The notes below the pieces were generated by a model, which saw nothing but the letters and a program-made list of their open reading frames with translations, had not been told where the DNA came from and did no database searches. Source: Hymenobacter cyanobacteriorum (GTDB lineage: Bacteria; Bacteroidota; Bacteroidia; Cytophagales; Hymenobacteraceae). From it: a stretch of DNA of 64,000 nucleotides. The stretch covers positions 434,001-498,000 of the forward strand of contig NZ_JALBGC010000001.1 in NCBI RefSeq assembly GCF_022631375.1, in the 5' to 3' direction. Positions within the stretch are counted from its first letter, which is position 1. Every line of letters starts with the position of its first letter. The position numbers and the translations under genes were made by a program. Positions 62,533-64,000 of this stretch are shown piece after piece.

Positions 62533-64000
62533 TTAAAAGCCCAGGTTGATGCCGGCGATGAAGGACCGCGTGACGGGGTAGTTGCTGCCGCCCTGGAACC
62601 CGATGTTGGCCGCGGCCGTGCCATTGGTGGTGTCGAAGCGCGACGAGTACGACAGCGCGTCGGGGTCGATGGCCTTGTTGCGCTGGAAGTACGCATCCTG
62701 CGCCCAGATAAGGGGGTTCTGAATTTGCAGGTAGATGCGCGCCGAGCTCATGAAGGCCGACTTGGCCCAGGCGGCCGGAATGGTATAGCCCAGGTCGATG
62801 CTGCGCACCTTGATGAAGGTGCCGCTGTGGTAGCCCAGCGTCGAGCCGTAGGTGGGCCACTCGTTGGGGCGGGTGCTCTGGTCGGGGCGCGGGTACTCGT
62901 TGGTGGGGTTGGTGGGCGTCCAGTAGTCAAAGTTCAGCTGGTTGCGGCGGCCGGTGTTGGTGGCGTAGTAGCTGGGGCCGAAGGAGTACGGGTCGACCAC
63001 CGTGGCGCCCACGCGGGTAAGGGCCACAATGGTCATGTCGAAGCCTTTGAACCGGAAGCGGTTGGTGAGACCGGCTTCAAACTTGGGCTGGCGCGAGCCC
63101 ACCACCACGCGGTCGCTGCCGTCAATCTTGCCGTCTTTGTTCACGTCCTCCACCTTAATCTGGCCGGGCTTCGAGCCATACTTCTTGGCCAGGTCGGCCT
63201 CCTCCGTTTGCCAGATGCCCAGCTTGCGGTAGTCGTAAATCACGTAGAGGGGCTGGCCAATAAAGCGCTGGTTGCCAATGTCGTCGCGCGGAGTACCCTC
63301 GGCCGTGTACAGGTTCAGGTCGAGTACCTTCTCGCGGTTCACGGTGAAGTTCCAGTCGGTGTTCCACTCGAAGCCGCTGGGGTTGCCCGAGCGCACGTTG
63401 GCCGTGGTCAGCGACAGCTCGATGCCGCGGTTCTGGGTCTGGCCCGCGTTGCGCACAAACGAGGTGTAGCCGCTGGCCGCCGGCAGGGCGTCGGGCAGCA
63501 GCAGGTCGCTGGTGCGCTGCTGGTACACTTCGACGCTACCGGTTACGCGGTTGTCGAGCAGGCCAAAATCGAGGCCCACGTTGGTGGTGGTGGTGTATTC
63601 CCAGCCCAGGTCGGGGTTCGGAATGTTGCCCGGCACCACGCCCACCGCGCCGGTCGCGCCGTAGTTGTACGCGCCCTGGCCGAGGCCCGTGAGCAACTGG
63701 CCCTGGGTCTGGTAGGGGTTGATGGCGGTGCTGCCCACCCGGCCCAGGCTGGCGCGCAGCTTCAGCACGCTCAGCCAGCTCTGGTCTTTCAAGAAGTTTT
63801 CGTTGGCCAGGTTCCAGGCCACGGCGGCCGAGGGGAACTGCTTGTACTTGTTGCCCGGCGCGAGGCGCGACGACCCGTCGATGCGCGACGTCAGCGTGAG
63901 CGAGTAGCGGTTATCGAACGAGTAGTTGATGCGCGCCATGTACGATTCCAGCGCCCAGTCGATGGGCTGCGTCGAGTTCGACACCGCCGTCGGCATGCCG
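62533..64000 (-). CDS. susC: SusC-family TonB-dependent transporter, C-terminal fragment
   Basis: The last 489 codons of a SusC/RagA-type outer-membrane transporter; the 5' end, including plug domain and TonB box, is beyond the window. The fragment is all beta-barrel: ARINYSFDNRYSLTLTSRIDGSSRLAPGNKY, AVAWNLANENFL, LKLRASLGRVG, EYTTTTNVGLDFGLLDNRVTGSVEVYQ, SVDLGYT-like motifs and a terminal Phe (IAGINLGF). These are the standard motifs of SusC barrels. It is the first gene seen of the leftward xylan locus and imports bound oligosaccharides with SusD. Confidence 0.95.
   Translation of the reverse strand, partial: GMPTAVSNSTQPIDWALESYMARINYSFDNRYSLTLTSRIDGSSRLAPGNKYKQFPSAAVAWNLANENFLKDQSWLSVLKLRASLGRVGSTAINPYQTQGQLLTGLGQGAYNYGATGAVGVVPGNIPNPDLGWEYTTTTNVGLDFGLLDNRVTGSVEVYQQRTSDLLLPDALPAASGYTSFVRNAGQTQNRGIELSLTTANVRSGNPSGFEWNTDWNFTVNREKVLDLNLYTAEGTPRDDIGNQRFIGQPLYVIYDYRKLGIWQTEEADLAKKYGSKPGQIKVEDVNKDGKIDGSDRVVVGSRQPKFEAGLTNRFRFKGFDMTIVALTRVGATVVDPYSFGPSYYATNTGRRNQLNFDYWTPTNPTNEYPRPDQSTRPNEWPTYGSTLGYHSGTFIKVRSIDLGYTIPAAWAKSAFMSSARIYLQIQNPLIWAQDAYFQRNKAIDPDALSYSSRFDTTNGTAAANIGFQGGSNYPVTRSFIAGINLGF

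Noticed and set aside
1..64000. tRNA or rRNA genes
   Set aside because: No cloverleaf with a GTTCRA-type arm or rRNA-like segment was recognised in the intergenic regions; a covariance-model scan was not possible.

Overview
The window is GC-rich chromosomal DNA from a Bacteroidota bacterium, most likely Hymenobacter or a close relative (Cytophagales). This rests on type IX secretion genes and C-terminal sorting domains, a SusC/SusD pair, promoter boxes of the Bacteroidota TAnnTTTG type, and the overall gene content. The genus is inferred from these traits, not from an alignment. No rRNA, tRNA, insertion sequence, prophage or CRISPR array was seen.

Layout. 1-1402: 5' end of thiL and a secreted lamin-tail-like protein. 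1575-9237: phenylacetyl-CoA epoxidase genes paaR-paaA-paaB-paaC-paaD with a downstream lipoprotein, meeting a leftward paaE-pepF pair. 9450-14497: M23 peptidase, LolC/E-type permease, NamZ-like muramidase, fmt and folA. 14596-20952: a PorU2/PorV2-type type IX secretion pair. 21376-25982: PadR regulator, a large PspC/DUF2807 membrane protein and a secreted esterase. 26091-29640: CCA-adding enzyme, Sua5/TsaC, an epoxide-hydrolase-like enzyme and methylmalonyl-CoA epimerase. 29848-32537: a minimal iscS-iscU-orf-iscA cluster. 32743-38118: a giant secreted T9SS cargo protein. 38471-41820: glycosyltransferase, then a LytS/LytTR two-component system. 42112-44106: type I pullulanase.

44130-64000 is a leftward polysaccharide utilisation locus for glucuronoxylan: SusC (partial), SusD, a GH35/DUF5597 enzyme, SASA esterase, GH3, xylulokinase, xylose isomerase, GH10 xylanase, GH115 alpha-glucuronidase and two GH43 enzymes. 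Together they take acetylated glucuronoxylan from surface binding and cleavage to xylulose-5-phosphate.

The most unusual layer is not protein-coding. About twenty long inverted repeats (arms about 20-43 nt, usually 70-170 nt overall) fall into at least eight sequence-unrelated families. They sit only at gene 3' ends or between co-directional genes and never in the seven divergent promoter gaps. They occupy most intercistronic gaps of the paa, isc and xylan operons. In at least three places a repeat has become part of a reading frame: the N-terminus of PaaD, the N-terminus of the GH3 enzyme and the stop codon of GH115. A second distinct signal is a five-copy, exactly 21-bp-phased array between lytS and the pullulanase gene.
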